This document shows, in pieces, positions 33,552-43,009 of a stretch of DNA of 50,111 nt (its first letter is position 1; each line of letters starts with the position of its first letter). Source of the DNA: a bacterium (GTDB lineage Bacteria > Bacteroidota > Bacteroidia > CAILMK01 > JACPUW01). The position numbers and the translations under genes are program-made. The notes below the pieces were generated by a model. The model had not been told where the DNA came from. It searched no databases and saw only the letters and a program-made list of their open reading frames with translations. The stretch spans positions 1 through 50,111 of the forward strand of contig WGNN01000141.1 of assembly GCA_016124515.1 (NCBI GenBank). The letters are read 5' to 3'.

Positions 33552-36059
33552 GTGCAACTACAACTTGTATCGCAACATAGCGAACCCGAAGACAATGGCT
33601 TGTTTGCCGAAGTAATTCTGCCACTTGCGGTTGACGGTACTTTTACCTACCGCGTGCCGCACAGCATGCACAACCTTGCCGTTGCGGGCAAAAGAGTTAC
33701 TGTGCAATTTGGTCGCCGCCACATATACACCGGTGTTATAGACCACCTGCACCACCAAGCGCCCAAAGGCTACAAAACCAAAGCCCTGCTCGAGATTTTA
33801 GACGAAAATCCCATCATACAAGCCTATCAGCTCAACTTTTGGAAATGGATTTCGGCTTATTATTTATGCACCATTGGCGAGGTATTGGAGGCCGCACTGC
33901 CCAACTACATGAAGCTGAAAAGCGAAACCAAAGTGGTGCTACACCCTGAGTACAAAAAGATAGTGCCTACCACGCAACTCACAGCCAACGAAAAACTTGC
34001 CATAGAAGCCCTGGAGCACGAACACGAATTGAGCCTGAGCGATTTGCAGGAGTTGCTCAAGTTGGTCAATGCCATGCCGCTCGTCAGGGATTTGCATTTC
34101 AAAGGACTCATTATGGCTATTGAAGACCTCAAATCGCAGTACAAGGCCAAGACCGTCAAATACCTGAAGCTGAATCCTGAATACCGCGATGAAACCACTC
34201 TCGCAGCGGTTTTTGAAGTGCTCGAGGGCAGTAAAACCACCCAAAAACAAAGTGAGGCCCTCACCCGCTTCATTATGCTAAGCAAAAACAACGAAGCACT
34301 GAAAAAGCTTGATTTGCTGCAACAAAAAGAGGTAAGTAAATCATCGGTGCAGTCGCTTATAAAAAAAGATATTTTAGTAGAAGAAGACATAGCCATAGAC
34401 CGCTGGCAACTGGCCGAAAACGAAACCGTGGATTTTGATTTGAATGAGTACCAAGAAAAAGCGCTGGATGAAATAAAGGCCGGTATCCACTTGCAAAAGC
34501 CCGTACTTTTTCACGGTATTACGGGCAGCGGCAAAACCTTGGTGTACCTGCGCCTGCTTGAAGACTACATAGCCGACCACGACAAGCAAGCCTTGTATTT
34601 GGTGCCCGAAATTGCACTTACCACGCAATTGCTCAGCCGTTTGTCAAGTTTTTTCAACGGCTCCATTGCGGTGTATCATTCGCGGCTCAGCAACAACGAG
34701 CGCTATGAATTGTGGATGGGCATCAAAAGCGGACAATACAAATTGGTGGTCGGCGCGCGCTCGGCCTTATTTCTGCCCTTTGCCAACCTGCGCATGATTA
34801 TAGTTGACGAAGAGCACGAAGCCTCTTTTAAACAACAAAATCCTGCACCACGTTACAACGGTCGCGATGCCGCTATTTTCCTGGCCAAGTCGCTGCAAAT
34901 ACCTATTGTGTTGGGTTCAGCCACGCCGTCGCTCGAGAGTTTTCAAAATGCGCAAAGCGACAAATACCATTATGTTTACCTGGGCAGGCGCTTTGGCAAT
35001 GTGCAAATTCCGCAGATAAAACTTATAGACCTGCGCGAGGAACAGAAAACAAAAAGCATCGTAGGTAATATTTCGCGACAGCTGAAAATAGAAATTGAAA
35101 AACACCTCAACCACAAGCATCAGGTTATTTTGTTTCAAAACCGGCGGGGCTATGCACCGGTTATTGAATGCAGCACCTGCGGTTGGGTGCCCTTTTGCAA
35201 AAACTGCGACATCATACTCACCTACCACAAATACAACCAAACCATCAGTTGCCATTATTGCGGTTTTTCAAACAAAATGCCTACAAAATGCGAAAATTGT
35301 GGCGACAACAACCTGAGCATGAAAGGCACCGGCACCGAAAGGCTGGAAGATGAACTCACCATTATGTTTCCCAACCGCATTTTGCAGCGCATGGACCTTG
35401 ATACCACAAGGCGCAAAAACAGTTTGGAAGAAATAATAAATGCGGTAGAAAACGGAACAGTTGATATTTTGGTGGGCACGCAAATGGTAACCAAAGGCCT
35501 TGATTTTGAGCGGGTAAAGCTCGTGGGTGTTATCTCGGGCGATGGCGGTTTGCACTACCCCGATTTCAGGGCAAGCGAACGCACGTTTCAAATGCTGGTG
35601 CAAGTGGCGGGGCGCTCGGGAAGAAAAGGTGAGCGCGGCGAAGTTTGCATACAAACCTACCAACCCGACCACTACATGTACCAAATGCTGCTTACCCACA
35701 ACCAAAAGGAGTTTTACCAAACCGAACTCCAACAGCGGCAAACCTTTAAGTATCCGCCTTATTACCGCATCATAAAAGTAACCGTGCGCCACAGCAAGGT
35801 TGAAAAGGTCAATTTGGTATCAGACCTTTTGCGGCATGAGTTGCTGCAACTATTGCGGCCCGACCAAATTTTCGGACCGGAATTCGGATCTTCACCAAGG
35901 CTCAAAAACCGATACCACAAAGTGCTTATGCTAAAATGCGATAACAACCCAAAAAGCATTTCACAGGCTAAAAAAGCCCTGTTGACCACAATAGACAAGC
36001 TGAAAAGCAACCCAAAAGCCAAATCGGTTGACTACATAATTGACGTTGACCCATATTAA
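33552..36059 (+). CDS. priA: Primosomal protein N' (PriA replication-restart helicase)
   Basis: An 835-residue protein. The N-terminal 3'-DNA-end-binding domain begins FAEVILPLAVDGTFTYRVP. The helicase has Walker A GITGSGKT (322-329), DEEH (419-422), LGSATPS, then the eight zinc-binding cysteines in CSTCGW, CKNCD, CHYCGFS and CENCGD, and RMDLDTTRRK / VAGRSGRKGERG in the second lobe. It reloads the replisome at stalled forks. The start is GTG at 33552 (a TTG at 33600 is the next alternative, just before FAEV). Base composition becomes GC-richer here, marking the return to core sequence after the caspase cassette. Confidence 0.95.
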   Translation: MQLQLVSQHSEPEDNGLFAEVILPLAVDGTFTYRVPHSMHNLAVAGKRVTVQFGRRHIYTGVIDHLHHQAPKGYKTKALLEILDENPIIQAYQLNFWKWISAYYLCTIGEVLEAALPNYMKLKSETKVVLHPEYKKIVPTTQLTANEKLAIEALEHEHELSLSDLQELLKLVNAMPLVRDLHFKGLIMAIEDLKSQYKAKTVKYLKLNPEYRDETTLAAVFEVLEGSKTTQKQSEALTRFIMLSKNNEALKKLDLLQQKEVSKSSVQSLIKKDILVEEDIAIDRWQLAENETVDFDLNEYQEKALDEIKAGIHLQKPVLFHGITGSGKTLVYLRLLEDYIADHDKQALYLVPEIALTTQLLSRLSSFFNGSIAVYHSRLSNNERYELWMGIKSGQYKLVVGARSALFLPFANLRMIIVDEEHEASFKQQNPAPRYNGRDAAIFLAKSLQIPIVLGSATPSLESFQNAQSDKYHYVYLGRRFGNVQIPQIKLIDLREEQKTKSIVGNISRQLKIEIEKHLNHKHQVILFQNRRGYAPVIECSTCGWVPFCKNCDIILTYHKYNQTISCHYCGFSNKMPTKCENCGDNNLSMKGTGTERLEDELTIMFPNRILQRMDLDTTRRKNSLEEIINAVENGTVDILVGTQMVTKGLDFERVKLVGVISGDGGLHYPDFRASERTFQMLVQVAGRSGRKGERGEVCIQTYQPDHYMYQMLLTHNQKEFYQTELQQRQTFKYPPYYRIIKVTVRHSKVEKVNLVSDLLRHELLQLLRPDQIFGPEFGSSPRLKNRYHKVLMLKCDNNPKSISQAKKALLTTIDKLKSNPKAKSVDYIIDVDPY

Positions 36060-36076
36060 ATAACCATCTTTGACGC

Positions 36077-38131
36077 GTGAAAAATTCTTTTAAAAGTCGC
36101 CTGCTGCTGTTGCTGCTTAGTTTTTGTGCCTTAGTGGCTTGCCGAAAAGAAGTACAGTGGCAAAACCAAAAGCTCAATGTGAGTATTCCTATAGCGAGTA
36201 CTTCACTTTCGCTCAAAAATTTTGTGGCTGCCAACAATTATCAGGTGGACCCCAATGGCAAGGTAAATCTCATTTACGACCTCGCTATCTACAACAGTCA
36301 TCCTATCGACTACCTGAAAATTCCCAACCGCGAAGACTACCACAAAGCTTCTCTCGAAACCATCAGGTTGTCAAATACCGCCCTTAGCACCAAGGTTACC
36401 TTGGCCGACGCCTATCCTGCTTCGGTTTTGCTCGATGGGCAAAAAATCAATATTCCCGCTTTGGACCTTGACAACACCACAAAAGTGGATGTAGATGCCA
36501 ATACCTTTTTTGAGTCAGCGCAACTGGAATCGGGCAAGATGTACCTGAAAGTGCAAAATGGTTTTCCCGTAGAAATTTCTTACATGAGTTTTAAACTCAC
36601 CAATAAGAGCGATGCGAGTCTAGTGGCCGAAATGGAGTTTTTCAACATTCAACCCGGCGAAACCCAAATAGACTCAGCCGATATGGCCGGCGTATATGCC
36701 GAAGGTTTGATGGTGGGCGAATTGGTGAAAGTACAAACCACCGCTACCACCACTCCGGTACTTATAAACCCCAAAGACGCCATAAAATTTGAAGTGAGCG
36801 TAAAAAACCTGAAAGCCGAAACAGCCAAAGCTATTTTTCCGGCTCAGAACCTTATCGACATGGATATTTCGTGGAACTACGATTTTGGCGGACCTGAAAT
36901 TACCGATTTGTCCATAGCCTCCGGCACGCTGTTTATGCAGGTAGAAAGCAATGTGGACGAAACCATTTATGTGACTTTTGAAGTTCCCGCACTTATTGAC
37001 AATGGCGACACTGTGGTTCAGAATTTTATTGTTCCACCGGCCTCCAATGGCAATCCCTATTCGGCGAGCAAAGAAATTTCGCTGGCGGGTTACGATGTTA
37101 TATTGCGTGGCAAGCGCGGCGAAGGCTGGAAAGAAGTAAACAGTTTCCACAACCGCCTCATAGCCAGGATAGATTCAAGCGGTGTGTTGAAGGAAATTTC
37201 AAAAAGCGACAGCATAACCCTGCACATTGGTTTAATAGACATTGTGCCCTCTTATGCACGTGGCTATCTGGGGCAGGATACTTTTGTTTTTGGCCCTTCA
37301 AAAGAAGACATCAGCGTGTTTAGGAAGCTAAATGGTATTCTCAATTTCAATAATGTAAACATGACCCTTGATGTGCACAACAGCGCGGGAATAGAGGCGG
37401 AAGTAGTGTTTGACAACATCACTTCAAAATCAAACAGCGGCAACAAGGTAAACCTGAATGCCAACTTGCTGAACAATGCCTTGCACGTGGACCGAGCAGC
37501 AGACAAAAGCACGCCCTACACCCATAGCTACGCGTTTACAAAAGACAACTCCAACGTAACTGCCTTTATTGAAAACCTGCCTGTTTCCATTTTGTACGGC
37601 TTGCAACTCAATATCAATCCCAATGGCAACAACAGCAACTACAACGATTTTATATACACCGAAAGTGAAATAGATGCCTCGGTGGTATTGGAACTGCCAA
37701 TGGATGTAGCGCCCAAGGATATTGTGATGCGCGACACTTTTACGGTGGGTTTTGGCGGACTTGCCGGGCAGGAAAACGTTTCCGGAGCCCATTTGAATTT
37801 TGTGGTTTACAACGGCTATCCCTTTGCCGCCGATGTCGATTTTATTTTGCTTGACGAAAACAACAATGTGTTTGACACACTTTTTGGCGACAACACCATT
37901 GCGGGTCCGGGTGTGGTTCCCGACTTTGGCAAAAAAGTGACTGAGCCATCAAAAACGGTGTTTACTACCTATATCGATAAAGCGCACCTTGACCGAGTGG
38001 CCGAAATTAAAAAAGCGGTTATCATCACGCATTTCACTTCCAATGTGCCACACACCTTCACCATTTACGATTCCTATTCAATTGACATTAAACTAACGGC
38101 AGACCTTGAGTATATCCAGAATTTTAATTAG
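36077..38131 (+). CDS. Large lipoprotein of unknown function
   Basis: A 684-residue protein with a lipoprotein signal (LLLLLLSFCALVAC, lipidated C22). The mature part is strand-rich with repeats of the type ADMAGVYAEGL and long beta-sandwich stretches; no catalytic motif is recognised. The start is GTG at 36077, 18 bases after the stop of priA. The downstream outer-membrane protein gene begins inside its 3' end (TTG at 38106, overlap 26 bases), which is strong evidence that the two are co-translated and probably form a complex at the outer membrane. Confidence 0.75.
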   Translation: MKNSFKSRLLLLLLSFCALVACRKEVQWQNQKLNVSIPIASTSLSLKNFVAANNYQVDPNGKVNLIYDLAIYNSHPIDYLKIPNREDYHKASLETIRLSNTALSTKVTLADAYPASVLLDGQKINIPALDLDNTTKVDVDANTFFESAQLESGKMYLKVQNGFPVEISYMSFKLTNKSDASLVAEMEFFNIQPGETQIDSADMAGVYAEGLMVGELVKVQTTATTTPVLINPKDAIKFEVSVKNLKAETAKAIFPAQNLIDMDISWNYDFGGPEITDLSIASGTLFMQVESNVDETIYVTFEVPALIDNGDTVVQNFIVPPASNGNPYSASKEISLAGYDVILRGKRGEGWKEVNSFHNRLIARIDSSGVLKEISKSDSITLHIGLIDIVPSYARGYLGQDTFVFGPSKEDISVFRKLNGILNFNNVNMTLDVHNSAGIEAEVVFDNITSKSNSGNKVNLNANLLNNALHVDRAADKSTPYTHSYAFTKDNSNVTAFIENLPVSILYGLQLNINPNGNNSNYNDFIYTESEIDASVVLELPMDVAPKDIVMRDTFTVGFGGLAGQENVSGAHLNFVVYNGYPFAADVDFILLDENNNVFDTLFGDNTIAGPGVVPDFGKKVTEPSKTVFTTYIDKAHLDRVAEIKKAVIITHFTSNVPHTFTIYDSYSIDIKLTADLEYIQNFN

Positions 38132-39359
38132 CGCGGCTTTTGTATTCGGTAGTTTGTCAAGCACATTGGCGCAAACCGATTCAGCATCAAATACTTTCGT
38201 GGCGCAGCAAATGCAATTTTCTACCGCTAGTTCGGTGTATTTTGCAGGCAATGCCAACTATAACTCCGATTTTTTCAACGCCGGCAAATTTGTAAAGCTC
38301 GCCTCTGCAAAAACCATAAGCAACGCAGTAGTGACTGATTTGCTTGCCAACCGCAACAACAAAAACCGCGCTTGGTATTTTGATGATTTTCAAATAGGTG
38401 GCAGCTACAAGCTCTCTAAATTTACCCTAAAAGCGGGTTTGTGCTACAGCAACTACCTATATGCACAGTTCGACTCAACCTTGCTGCAACTTGCCAGCTA
38501 CGGCAACACGCCCTACAAAGGACAAACCCTTGATATTTACAACTCTAAACTGCTGTACTTTAACCAATCAGGATTGAACGTTGGTATTTCCAAATCATTC
38601 AATACCAGCAAAATAATCTATTTTGTTGAAGCAAATATTCAACTTCTTCAAAGCAGCAATTTCAACCGGCTGAACCTGTACAATACAAGTTTGTACACCG
38701 AAGATAATGCAGAATACATAGACCTGAGTTACAACTATGGCTATGCCATACAACAAAAAGGAACCCCACTTGATGGAAAAGGTATGCAAGGCGGCGCACG
38801 TTTTTTAATGTACCTGAAAAACAAAGGCGGATTTGAGCTCGGCTTTTCCCGATTGGGTTTCATCAGGTTCAACAACAGCCATTTCAAATCGGCACAAAAT
38901 AGCGGCAACCAACGTTTTGATGCCATTAATGTTCCCTATGAAAACATAGCCAATTTTGGAAATAACGACACGCTCAACAAGCAAATCAAGCAATTCCAAG
39001 ACAAGCTTTATCCCACTGAAGTGAGCCAACAATACACCTTTCACACCCCGCTCAGTTTGCATTGCAAGCTATTTTCGCATGTGGGCGAAAACGGTCTTTT
39101 GCAAGGAAACTTGCTGTATGTAAACCGATTTACACAAAACCTAATTTATACCCTGAGCTACAGCCACCGTTTGCCCAAAAACCTGTTGGTGGCCGCGAAT
39201 ATTGCCAACGGAGCATTTGGCGCACAAGGTTTGGGCTTGGGTTTTGGCTACAGCCACCAAAAGCTCAGCGCCCGTGCAGATGTTAACGGACTTGTAAATT
39301 TCAACAAAAGCATGGCGCCCCTGTCTGCCATCAACATAAGGATTGCATATTTACTTTAA
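38106..39359 (+). CDS. Outer-membrane protein of unknown function (DUF5723-like barrel)
   Basis: A 417-residue protein with a signal peptide (RILISAAFVFGSLSSTLAQ). The mature sequence alternates barrel-type strands (IGGSYKLSKFTLKAGLCYS, GLNVGISKSF, GGFELGFSRLGFIRF, GLGLGFGYSH) and ends INIRIAYLL. It recalls the uncharacterised DUF5723 family of Bacteroidota, an assignment from memory. The start is TTG at 38106 inside the upstream lipoprotein gene; no ATG exists nearby. The tight overlap argues for a joint function with the lipoprotein. Confidence 0.7.
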   Translation: MSISRILISAAFVFGSLSSTLAQTDSASNTFVAQQMQFSTASSVYFAGNANYNSDFFNAGKFVKLASAKTISNAVVTDLLANRNNKNRAWYFDDFQIGGSYKLSKFTLKAGLCYSNYLYAQFDSTLLQLASYGNTPYKGQTLDIYNSKLLYFNQSGLNVGISKSFNTSKIIYFVEANIQLLQSSNFNRLNLYNTSLYTEDNAEYIDLSYNYGYAIQQKGTPLDGKGMQGGARFLMYLKNKGGFELGFSRLGFIRFNNSHFKSAQNSGNQRFDAINVPYENIANFGNNDTLNKQIKQFQDKLYPTEVSQQYTFHTPLSLHCKLFSHVGENGLLQGNLLYVNRFTQNLIYTLSYSHRLPKNLLVAANIANGAFGAQGLGLGFGYSHQKLSARADVNGLVNFNKSMAPLSAINIRIAYLL

Positions 39360-39377
39360 ATCTGAGCAAGGCAGTAC

Positions 39378-41024
39378 ATGCGCTACATAAACTCCAGGTA
39401 TTTCTGGGCAATCATCATCTTCGCAGTCAATTTGTTGCAGGCCTTAGGCACCAACCTGCACGATGATGAAGCCTATTATTGGCTGTTTTCTAAACACCTT
39501 GACTGGGGTTATTTTGACCACCCACCCATGGTGGCCCTGCTCATCAAAGCGAGTAGTTCTGTTTTTCAGGGAGTGCTGGGAGTGCGCTTTTTTGCCGTGG
39601 TTTTTATCACGCTCCTCTGGCTACTCATCAATGATTTGGTAAACAAAAAGACCGCAACACCTTGGCTGGCAATTGGTTTTCTATCCTTGCCTGTTTTCAA
39701 CCTATATGGTTTCATTACCACGCCCGATGTGCCCCTGCTACTGTTTGGTGCTTGCTACCTGTGGTTGTTCAGGCGTTTTCTCAACAACAAACCTTATACA
39801 TGGATTTTTTTGGGACTGTGCATGGCGTTGCTGGCTTATAGCAAATACCACGGTGCACTTATCGTGTTTTTTAGTGTATTTGCAATTCGCAGCCGCAAGC
39901 AACTCATGCAGTTTGTATTGGCCGGTTTGTTGGCTCTTTTGTTGGTTATGCCTCACATAGCCTGGCAGTTTCAAAACCATTGGCCATCGCTCAAATACCA
40001 TTTCATAAGCCGCCACCGCGGGTTTAAATGGAGCTATGTTTTCGAATACCTGCTTGGGCTATTCGCCGTACCCAGTGTGTTCTTTTTTTGGTTTACCGGC
40101 AAAAAAAATGAAGACTCCTCTCCCAACTTCAACCGACTGCTCCACCTCATATTCTGGGGCTTTGTCGGCTTTTTTGCCTTGATGTTGCTCAAAGGAAAAG
40201 TGGAAATCCATTGGTTGGCTTTTGCCACTATTCCAGCATTTATTCTGTTCTTCAACAGCAATTTAGCCAATAAAAAAGGAATTAAAGCCGCACTGGTTTT
40301 GCAGTTGGCGGCCATTATTGGCATACGCGTATGGTTGGCCGGTTGGGGCGACACGGAAATGGAAAGTTTTAAGAAAGACCAAAACTGGGCACATGAAATA
40401 GAAAACATTAGCCAAGGCTATCCGGTGGTTTTTATGAACTCGTTTCAAAAAGCATCGAAATATGAATTCTACACCGGCATAGTTTCATGGAGCGACAACA
40501 ACCGTTTTTTGCGCAAAAACCAATTTGACCTGTGGAAGCACGATACCACCTTGTACCAACAAAAAATTTACTACCTGAACAACTACAAAGTGGGCGCATT
40601 TGTAACCGACACAGTGCAGGGTGCTTATGGAGGTTTTATAAGAAAATACCTGCCCATGCAGCGTGTTGAAGGTTTTTTGCAGGTTTATGGTCTGCATTTA
40701 GGAAAGGATACTATGAGCGGCACCGTGGGCATGGAAGTACACAATCCCTACAACTATCCCATCAATATGAACCATCCGCAAATACCGCAACGCTTCTATA
40801 TTTTGGTGGTTTCAGGAGGCTTTTACAAATCAGTGCGGCTTGACATTATGCAAGATATTTCTGTAATTCCGGCGCAAAGCCATGTTTTCGTTACCGGTAC
40901 TTTTAGCGAACCAATTGCTGATGAAATTTCCACCGAGGAACTGAAGATTTTCCCCTTGTTGATGAAAGGACCACTTTATGGCCAAATTCTTGGACCGGCG
41001 GTACTCAAATCGCCTGACAAATAA
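39378..41024 (+). CDS. GT39-type membrane glycosyltransferase
   Basis: A 548-residue membrane protein. The luminal loop motif DDEAYYW with WGYFDHPPM right after it is the metal/dolichol-type signature of the ArnT/PMT_2 (GT39) family; about 9-10 hydrophobic segments follow to residue ~330, then a C-terminal soluble domain. These enzymes transfer a sugar from a polyprenyl-phosphate donor to lipid or protein acceptors on the periplasmic side. The acceptor here is unknown. The ATG at 39378 is 18 bases after the preceding gene, so co-transcription is possible. Confidence 0.85.
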   Translation: MRYINSRYFWAIIIFAVNLLQALGTNLHDDEAYYWLFSKHLDWGYFDHPPMVALLIKASSSVFQGVLGVRFFAVVFITLLWLLINDLVNKKTATPWLAIGFLSLPVFNLYGFITTPDVPLLLFGACYLWLFRRFLNNKPYTWIFLGLCMALLAYSKYHGALIVFFSVFAIRSRKQLMQFVLAGLLALLLVMPHIAWQFQNHWPSLKYHFISRHRGFKWSYVFEYLLGLFAVPSVFFFWFTGKKNEDSSPNFNRLLHLIFWGFVGFFALMLLKGKVEIHWLAFATIPAFILFFNSNLANKKGIKAALVLQLAAIIGIRVWLAGWGDTEMESFKKDQNWAHEIENISQGYPVVFMNSFQKASKYEFYTGIVSWSDNNRFLRKNQFDLWKHDTTLYQQKIYYLNNYKVGAFVTDTVQGAYGGFIRKYLPMQRVEGFLQVYGLHLGKDTMSGTVGMEVHNPYNYPINMNHPQIPQRFYILVVSGGFYKSVRLDIMQDISVIPAQSHVFVTGTFSEPIADEISTEELKIFPLLMKGPLYGQILGPAVLKSPDK

Positions 41025-41039
41025 CATTGCACTAGGCTG

Positions 41040-41070
41040 TTGACTGCACGTGTCGATTGGGTTACATTTG
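41040..41070 (+). promoter_or_regulatory. Promoter of the 3-hydroxyacyl-CoA dehydrogenase gene
   Basis: TTG at 41040-41042 and TACATTTG at 41063-41070 match the Bacteroidota -33/-7 elements with a 20-base spacer. The start codon follows 21 bases later. Confidence 0.7.
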
Positions 41071-41091
41071 CCAGAAAATAATCACGTAAAA

Positions 41092-41979
41092 ATGCAAAAA
41101 ATAGCAGTTATAGGCTCAGGTACAATGGGTAACGGTATTGCCCACGTATTTGCCCAAAACGGATACCAGGTAAACCTCATTGACCTACATGAAAAAAACC
41201 TTGAAAAAGCCCTTGCCACCATTGCAAAAAACCTTGACAGACAAATTGCCAAGAACCTGATTAGCGAGGATGACAAGAACAAAACCTTGTCAAACATCAG
41301 CACCTTTACCCAAACTGCCGAAGCGGTAGCTGATCGCGACTTGGTGGTAGAAGCGGCCACTGAAAATGAAGCAATTAAGCTCGATATATTCAAGTTGATT
41401 GACAGCCATGCACCCGAGCATTGCATATTGGCAAGCAACACTTCTTCTATTTCAATCACCAAGATAAGCGCGGTAACCAAACGCGCCGACAAGGTGATAG
41501 GCATGCACTTTATGAACCCCGTGCCTGTAATGAAGCTTATAGAAATCATCAACGGCTACAGCACATCAGCGGCCACCACGGCTACCATTGTAGAGCTCAG
41601 TAAAGCCATTGGCAAAGTGCCGGTTCCATCAAACGATTACCCGGGTTTTGTGGCCAACCGCATTTTGATGCCCATGATAAACGAAGGTATTTTCACCTTG
41701 TTTGAAGGCGTTGCCGGAGTTGCGGAAATTGATACCGTAATGAAATTGGGCATGGCGCATCCTATGGGGCCTTTACAACTCGCTGATTTTATTGGTTTGG
41801 ATGTTTGCCTTTCAATTTTGCGCGTATTGCACGATGGATTTGGCGACTCAAAATACCGCCCTTGCCCCTTGTTGGTCAATATGGTTGCTGCCGGCAAATT
41901 GGGTGTTAAATCAGGTGAAGGATTCTACTCTTACACCCACGGAACCAAAGAATTGGTGGTAAGTGAACAATTCAAGTAA
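41092..41979 (+). CDS. 3-hydroxyacyl-CoA (3-hydroxybutyryl-CoA) dehydrogenase
   Basis: A 295-residue enzyme. The NAD-binding GSGTMGNGIAHVFAQNG opens the protein; VEAATENEAIK, the catalytic-region ASNTSSISIT, the HFMNPVPVMKLIEI motif and the FVANRILMPMINEG motif of the dimer domain are all present. It oxidises 3-hydroxyacyl-CoA in beta-oxidation or reduces acetoacetyl-CoA. An in-frame GTG at 41050 was rejected because the promoter at 41040-41070 covers it. The next gene overlaps the last 17 bases of this gene. Confidence 0.93.
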   Translation: MQKIAVIGSGTMGNGIAHVFAQNGYQVNLIDLHEKNLEKALATIAKNLDRQIAKNLISEDDKNKTLSNISTFTQTAEAVADRDLVVEAATENEAIKLDIFKLIDSHAPEHCILASNTSSISITKISAVTKRADKVIGMHFMNPVPVMKLIEIINGYSTSAATTATIVELSKAIGKVPVPSNDYPGFVANRILMPMINEGIFTLFEGVAGVAEIDTVMKLGMAHPMGPLQLADFIGLDVCLSILRVLHDGFGDSKYRPCPLLVNMVAAGKLGVKSGEGFYSYTHGTKELVVSEQFK

Positions 41980-42451
41980 GCCACACAAAATACTATTCGT
42001 CTGCCTGGGGAACATCTGTCGTTCCCCAATGGCAGAGAGTATTTTCAGGGAATTGGTGACAAGCAAGGGGCTGCAGGCACAGTTTGAAATTGACTCAGCC
42101 GGAACTGCCGGCTATCACGTGGGCGAAAATCCAGATGAGCGGACCATAAGAGTGTTGGTGGATAATGGCATTTATCACTTTAGCAAGGCGCGAAAAGTTA
42201 AGGCTACCGATTTGGGTTATTACGACCAAATTTTGGCAATGGACTTGGAAAATCAGTCAGATTTAAGTTTGCTTGCCCAAAATGAAAGCGAGCGCGACAA
42301 AATACAGTTGTTCAGAAACTTTGATCCGGTACAGTCAATGAAACAAGAAGTGCCCGACCCTTACTATGGCACTATGCGCAATTTTGTAGAAGTATTTGAA
42401 ATGCTCCACCGAACTTCCACTGCCTTTTTGGAGAAAATAAGCAAGGTTTAA
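41963..42451 (+). CDS. Low-molecular-weight protein-tyrosine phosphatase
   Basis: A 162-residue cytoplasmic enzyme. The P-loop CLGNICR (C14-R20) and the general-acid loop VPDPYYG (D132) are intact. It removes phosphate from tyrosine in proteins or acts on small phosphoesters; in many bacteria it pairs with a tyrosine kinase for exopolysaccharide, but none is nearby. The start is GTG at 41963, overlapping the dehydrogenase gene by 17 bases, which points to co-translation. Confidence 0.92.
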   Translation: MNNSSKPHKILFVCLGNICRSPMAESIFRELVTSKGLQAQFEIDSAGTAGYHVGENPDERTIRVLVDNGIYHFSKARKVKATDLGYYDQILAMDLENQSDLSLLAQNESERDKIQLFRNFDPVQSMKQEVPDPYYGTMRNFVEVFEMLHRTSTAFLEKISKV

Positions 42452-42520
42452 AACTGAATTTTAATTCAAGCAAAACCCATAACGCATTGATTTAAAAATA
42501 CTTACCGTGCTATTCCATCG

Positions 42521-42856
42521 CTAGAAGTCATCACCGTATTCCACTTCATTTCCGCTGAATTCCCATTGCATAATTCCCCCGTTTAAATTATACACTTCTT
42601 TAAAACCAAGTTCTTGCATTACCGACATGGCATTGGCCGAGCGTGCGCCTGAGCGGCAATACACAAAGTAGGCTTGGTTTTTATCAAGGTTTTTCACGTT
42701 TTCCACAAAGTCAGGGTGCATAATGTCAATATTCTCAGCTCCTTGTATATATGAGTCTGAAAACTCATCAGCTGTGCGTACGTCAATTATCTTCCCGTTT
42801 TTCAATTCGCAGTGTTTTTTCCAATCCTGTGGTTCAGCTGATTCAAAAGGCTTCAT
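42521..42856 (-). CDS. Single-domain rhodanese-like protein
   Basis: A 111-residue protein: IIDVRTADEF (strand), HPDFVENV, and the active-site loop YFVYCRSGARS with C67, ending in WEFSGNEVEY. The loop length CRSGARS fits sulfurtransferase activity. It is convergent with the phosphatase gene and divergent from the M23 peptidase gene. Confidence 0.9.
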   Translation of the reverse strand: MKPFESAEPQDWKKHCELKNGKIIDVRTADEFSDSYIQGAENIDIMHPDFVENVKNLDKNQAYFVYCRSGARSANAMSVMQELGFKEVYNLNGGIMQWEFSGNEVEYGDDF

Positions 42857-42966
42857 TAATTCTAATTATTTTGGGGCAAATTAACCTCTTGCCTCTTGAA
42901 TAAAACAACTATAAAGAGCACATTTGCAAAATGTTATTAAACCAAAACTTTTAGCAAGTTGACTAT

Positions 42967-43000
42967 TTGAAGTTTAGGTGAAATAATTAAGTTATTTTTG
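42967..43000 (+). promoter_or_regulatory. Promoter of the M23 peptidase gene
   Basis: TATTTTTG at 42993-43000 is a perfect -7 box; TTG at 42967-42969 is 23 bases upstream. The ATG at 43010 is only 9 bases past the box, so the transcript would be nearly leaderless. Confidence 0.6.
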
Positions 43001-43009
43001 GTTCAATAT

